Shown: positions 60,663 through 64,000 of the stretch, one piece after another | Layout: each line of letters begins with the position of its first letter | How positions within the stretch are numbered: position 1 is the stretch's first letter | NCBI GenBank assembly: GCA_041675905.1 | Contig: JBAYSX010000014.1 | Coordinates: 1-64,000 of the forward strand | Length of the DNA stretch: 64,000 nt | Source: Sandaracinobacteroides sp041675905 | GTDB taxonomy: Bacteria > Pseudomonadota > Alphaproteobacteria > Sphingomonadales > Sphingomonadaceae | Direction of reading: 5' to 3' | Position numbers and translations under genes: made by a program | Notes under the pieces: generated by a model | The model's database searches: none | Seen by the model: the letters and a program-made list of their open reading frames with translations, nothing else | Told to the model about the DNA's origin: nothing

Positions 60663-62537
60663 ATGGATTTTCAGCGCGATCAGGGCAGCCACGCCGCCGA
60701 GGCCGTTACCCCCGAAGTCCCGGCGACCCATGCTATCTATGGTCCGCGCTTCCCGATCCGGATCGATCATGCGCGCGACTCGAAGCTGACGGAATTTGGC
60801 AAGGAAACGCTGCGGGATCGCTATCTGTTGCCCGGCGAAGGACCGCAGGATCTGTTCGCCCGTGTCGCTGCCGCATATGCCGACGACGCCGAACATGCGC
60901 AGCGGCTTTATGATTATATCTCCGGCCTGTGGTTCATGCCGGCAACGCCCATCCTGTCCAACGGTGGCACCGGGCGCGGCCTGCCGATCAGCTGCTATCT
61001 CAATTCCGTGCCGGACAGCCTGGAAGGCATCCTCGACACCTGGAACGAAAATGTCTGGCTGGCGTCGCGCGGCGGCGGCATCGGCACCTATTGGGGCCGG
61101 GTGCGCGGCATTGGCGAGCCAGTGGGCCTGAACGGTAAGACTTCGGGAATCATCCCGTTCGTGCGCGTGATGGATTCACTGACGCTGGCCATCAGCCAGG
61201 GCAGTCTGCGGCGCGGTTCCGCCGCCGTCTATCTCGATATCTCCCATCCGGAGATTGAGGAATTTCTCGAAATCCGCAAAACCAGCGGCGATTTCAACCG
61301 GAAAGCGCTCAATCTGCACCACGGGGTGCTGATTACCGACGCCTTCATGAACGCAGTGCGCAATGGCGAACCCTTCGACCTCGTCTCACCGAAAACCGGC
61401 GACGTGCGCGGAACCGTGGATGCGCGCGCGCTGTTCCAGAAGCTGGTCGAGGTGCGGCTGGCGACCGGCGAGCCGTATATCGTCTTCATCGACCATGTGA
61501 ATCGCACCATGCCCAAACATCATCGCGATCTGGGCCTCAAGGTGACGACCTCCAACCTGTGTTCAGAGATTACGCTGCCCACCGGGCCGGACCATCTCGG
61601 CAACGATCGTACGGCGGTTTGCTGCCTGTCCAGCCTCAATCTCGAAACCTGGGACGAGTGGAACGGCGACCGGCGCTTTATCGAGGATGTCATGCGCTTC
61701 CTCGACAATGTGCTGAGCGATTATATCGCGCGCGCGTCCGACGAAATGAGCCGCGCCCGCTATGCGGCGATGCGGGAGCGGTCGGTCGGTCTTGGGGTCA
61801 TGGGGCTGCACAGCTTCTATCAGGCGCGCAATTTACCGTTCGAATCTGCGATGGCGAAATCGTGGAATCTCAAGATGTTCCGCCATATCCGCGAAAAGGT
61901 GGACGAGGCCTCCATGCTGCTCGCCGCCGAGCGTGGCCCGTGCCCGGACGCCGAGGAAATGGGCGTGATGGAGCGGTTTTCCTGCAAGATGGCGATTGCG
62001 CCGACGGCGTCGATCAGCATCATCTGCGGCGGCACGTCCGCCTGTATCGAACCGATCCCGGCCAATATCTATACGCACAAGACGCTGTCGGGCAGCTTTG
62101 TCGTCAGGAACCCCCATCTCGAACGGTTACTGATTGAGAAATCGCGCAACAGCGAGAGCGTGTGGAGCTCGATTCTGGAACAGGGCGGTTCAGTCCAGCA
62201 TCTCGATTTCCTCAGCGTCGATGAAAAGGCCACCTACCGCACCGCATTCGAAATCGACCAGCGCTGGATGCTGGAACTGGCCGGCGACCGTACGCCTTAT
62301 ATCGATCAGGCGCAGTCGCTGAATCTGTATCTGCCCGCCGATATCGAGAAATGGGATTTGCTGATGCTGCATTTCCGCGCGTGGGAACTGGGCATCAAAT
62401 CGCTCTATTATCTGCGGTCCAAATCGATCCAGCGCGCCGGTTTCGCCGGCGCCGATGGCGGAGTGGAGGCCGACAACACGCCCGACCTGCGCCGCATCGA
62501 AGTCACCGACTATGATGAATGTCTGGCCTGCCAATAA
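60663..62537 (+). CDS. nrdA: Class I ribonucleotide reductase, large subunit
   Basis: A 624-residue catalytic subunit that reduces ribonucleoside diphosphates. Active-site residues are visible: Cys in ISCYLNSV, the NLCSEI thiyl Cys and Glu, Cys in TAVCCLSSLNL, and the C-terminal redox pair ECLACQ. It is about 130 residues shorter than E. coli NrdA and starts close to the catalytic core. It therefore lacks the N-terminal ATP-cone that gives dATP feedback control. The start is ATG 60663 with AGGAAGG upstream. nrdB follows after 80 bases. Confidence 0.94.
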   Translation: MDFQRDQGSHAAEAVTPEVPATHAIYGPRFPIRIDHARDSKLTEFGKETLRDRYLLPGEGPQDLFARVAAAYADDAEHAQRLYDYISGLWFMPATPILSNGGTGRGLPISCYLNSVPDSLEGILDTWNENVWLASRGGGIGTYWGRVRGIGEPVGLNGKTSGIIPFVRVMDSLTLAISQGSLRRGSAAVYLDISHPEIEEFLEIRKTSGDFNRKALNLHHGVLITDAFMNAVRNGEPFDLVSPKTGDVRGTVDARALFQKLVEVRLATGEPYIVFIDHVNRTMPKHHRDLGLKVTTSNLCSEITLPTGPDHLGNDRTAVCCLSSLNLETWDEWNGDRRFIEDVMRFLDNVLSDYIARASDEMSRARYAAMRERSVGLGVMGLHSFYQARNLPFESAMAKSWNLKMFRHIREKVDEASMLLAAERGPCPDAEEMGVMERFSCKMAIAPTASISIICGGTSACIEPIPANIYTHKTLSGSFVVRNPHLERLLIEKSRNSESVWSSILEQGGSVQHLDFLSVDEKATYRTAFEIDQRWMLELAGDRTPYIDQAQSLNLYLPADIEKWDLLMLHFRAWELGIKSLYYLRSKSIQRAGFAGADGGVEADNTPDLRRIEVTDYDECLACQ

Positions 62538-62617
62538 CAAAATAAAGGGGGTGAAGGGGCCTCAGACCCCTTCCCGCCGGAGGCATCTTCCTGCCTTCCT
62601 GATTTCCGGAGTCTCCC

Positions 62618-63667
62618 ATGTCCCTGCTTGAATCTTCCCGCATTTACAAACCCTTCGAATACCCATGGGCCTTCGAATATTGGAAAAAACAGCAGCAATT
62701 GCACTGGCTGCCCGAAGAAGTTCCTCTGGGCGAGGACTGCCGGGACTGGGCGCAAAAGCTGACGGAGAATGAGCGCAATCTGCTGATGCAGATTTTCCGC
62801 TTTTTCACCCAGGCCGATGTGGAAGTGCAGGATTGCTACCACGAAAAATACGGCAGGGTCTTCAAGCCCACCGAAGTGAAGATGATGCTGACGGCATTCT
62901 CAAATATGGAAACCATCCATATTGCCGCCTACAGCCATCTTCTCGATACGGTCGGGATGCCGGAATCCGAATATTCCGCTTTCCTTTCGTACAAGGAAAT
63001 GCGGGACAAGCATGATTATCTGTCGACCTTTGGCGTCGATTCCGATGCCGATATTGCCCGGACGCTGGCGATGTTCGGCGGCTTCACCGAAGGTGTACAG
63101 TTATTCGCCAGCTTTGCGATGCTGATGAACTTCCCGCGCTTCAACAAGATGAAGGGCATGGGGCAGATCATCAGTTGGTCGGTCCGCGATGAAAGCCTGC
63201 ATTGCGAAGGCATTACCCGGCTGTTCCACGCCTTTTGTGCCGAGCGCCAGTGCCTGACGCAGAGCGTGAAGGACGATATTCTGGACATGTGCCAGAAGAC
63301 TATCCGGCTGGAAGACGCTTTCATCGATCTCGCGTTCGAAATGGGCGCGGTTACCGGCATGACGCCGACGGACGTAAAGAAATATATCCGCTTCATCGCC
63401 GACTGGCGGCTGAAGCAACTCGGCCTGAAACCGATTTACCTGATCGACGAGCATCCGCTGCCGTGGCTGCAACCGCTGCTGAACGGCGTGGAACATGCCA
63501 ATTTCTTTGAAACCCGCGCCACCGAATATTCCAAGGCCGCCACTAAGGGCAATTGGAACGAGGTATGGGAAACTTTCGACCAGCGCCAGTCCGCGCGCGT
63601 ACCCGTGGTCGCCAACGATCTGGCCGAAATGCCCGATTTTCTCGGGAACGCCCATCACGGAAAGTGA
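62618..63667 (+). CDS. nrdB: Class I ribonucleotide reductase, small (radical) subunit
   Basis: A 349-residue ferritin-fold subunit. Metal ligands and radical tyrosine fall in METIHIAAYSH, in the E-xx-H-xxx-Y spacing of E. coli Glu115/His118/Tyr122, so a tyrosyl radical is expected. Further ligands are in RDESLHCEG. It generates the radical passed to NrdA. The gene follows nrdA in the same operon and no third nrd gene is seen. Confidence 0.95.
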   Translation: MSLLESSRIYKPFEYPWAFEYWKKQQQLHWLPEEVPLGEDCRDWAQKLTENERNLLMQIFRFFTQADVEVQDCYHEKYGRVFKPTEVKMMLTAFSNMETIHIAAYSHLLDTVGMPESEYSAFLSYKEMRDKHDYLSTFGVDSDADIARTLAMFGGFTEGVQLFASFAMLMNFPRFNKMKGMGQIISWSVRDESLHCEGITRLFHAFCAERQCLTQSVKDDILDMCQKTIRLEDAFIDLAFEMGAVTGMTPTDVKKYIRFIADWRLKQLGLKPIYLIDEHPLPWLQPLLNGVEHANFFETRATEYSKAATKGNWNEVWETFDQRQSARVPVVANDLAEMPDFLGNAHHGK

Positions 63668-63810
63668 CCGCGGCAGAATATTCCGTGATCGGCGCCACTG
63701 TCTAAAATAAATGCCTAATATTTGTTATGTATTTAGAATTTAGTTGCGCGATCGTCATGTAACTATATACCCTATGCAGGCTTGTAATTTCTTACAGTGG
63801 GCATAGGGGT

Positions 63811-64000
63811 ATGCACATGGGGTTGCTGGTCGACTGGGTTAAATCCAACTATTCTCTTTATAGCGCGGCAAAAATCGCCCGCGACTTCAGGAGTTTTCCG
63901 TCATTATCTCCCGATTCAATGAAGGTGATAGGGAAAATCTGGAAAATATATCCCAGCACGATGTTGCCGCCCGCGTGACTTTACAATTTGTGCCAGTCCA
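63811..64000 (+). pseudogene. N-terminus of a TylF-family methyltransferase-like gene with an internal stop
   Basis: ATG 63811 opens 55 codons that read like the start of a TylF/MycF-type O-methyltransferase, in particular KIWKIYPSTMLPPA followed by stop TGA at 63976. The same frame continues after the stop as LYNLCQS. The family pattern is YTM(L/V)-P-RLY-LY-, so the stop sits where an arginine (CGA) is expected. A C-to-T change would make this a nonsense mutation. The gene runs past the window. Preceding sequence is AT-rich (63690-63790), fitting a promoter. Family assignment is tentative. Confidence 0.45.

Noticed and set aside
1..64000. CRISPR arrays, tRNA and rRNA genes, prophage
   Set aside because: No regularly spaced repeats, no tRNA-like or rRNA-like segments and no phage structural genes were seen on reading through.

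Overview
The window looks like one chromosomal segment of a Gram-negative alphaproteobacterium. A member of the Sphingomonadales is the best guess from gene content: large TonB-dependent receptors with DIVVTARKR-type TonB boxes, a NodT-type outer-membrane lipoprotein, a DksA with a single-cysteine finger, and the compact mnmE-mnmG-rsmG-parA-parB block. Composition is GC-rich throughout. I saw no rRNA, tRNA, CRISPR array or intact insertion sequence. The taxonomic call is an inference.

Layout. 1-1782 is a damaged left edge: poly-G low-complexity sequence, then a phosphonate transporter reduced to the start of phnD joined to the end of phnE, then traces of an MDR-type oxidoreductase and an IS3 transposase. 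1783-4712 holds an SLC13/TrkA-C transporter and a peroxiredoxin-ArsR pair behind a perfect inverted repeat. 6119-11262 is a tightly overlapping sulfide-oxidation operon (MBL persulfide dioxygenase, two half-size YeeE/YedE transporters, a DUF442-sulfide:quinone oxidoreductase fusion, a SulP permease). A hemerythrin gene lies divergently. 11992-19128 is a complete drug-export operon matching cecR-ybhGFSR in architecture, plus its own outer-membrane factor.

19292-35466 is a catabolic island: two LysR regulators, a nitronate-monooxygenase-like flavoprotein, two TonB receptors of the same subfamily (the first is broken), and an overlapping operon of an NDP-forming acyl-CoA synthetase, a crotonase, a thiolase-like protein, an MFS carrier and a double acyl-CoA dehydrogenase. 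The parts fit uptake, CoA activation and beta-oxidation-like breakdown of a hydrophobic acid that I cannot name. This is the best candidate for an undescribed pathway.

36729-43351 encodes a full N-type (alternative) F-ATPase in the order atpDCQRBEFAG. Its c subunit carries two membrane carboxylates. Next come an alkaline-phosphatase-like protein, a SnoaL-like protein, and the origin-proximal block mnmE-mnmG-rsmG-parA-parB. Two identical perfect parS palindromes (TGTTCCACGTGGAACA) mark this as close to the replication origin.

51167-63667 carries housekeeping genes: dksA, a DUF465 gene, comM, ppc, a DUF937-OmpA envelope protein, a PhyH/RidA divergent pair, ferredoxin-NADP reductase and class I ribonucleotide reductase nrdAB without an ATP-cone. 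The right edge begins what looks like a TylF-family methyltransferase gene that is interrupted by a stop codon.
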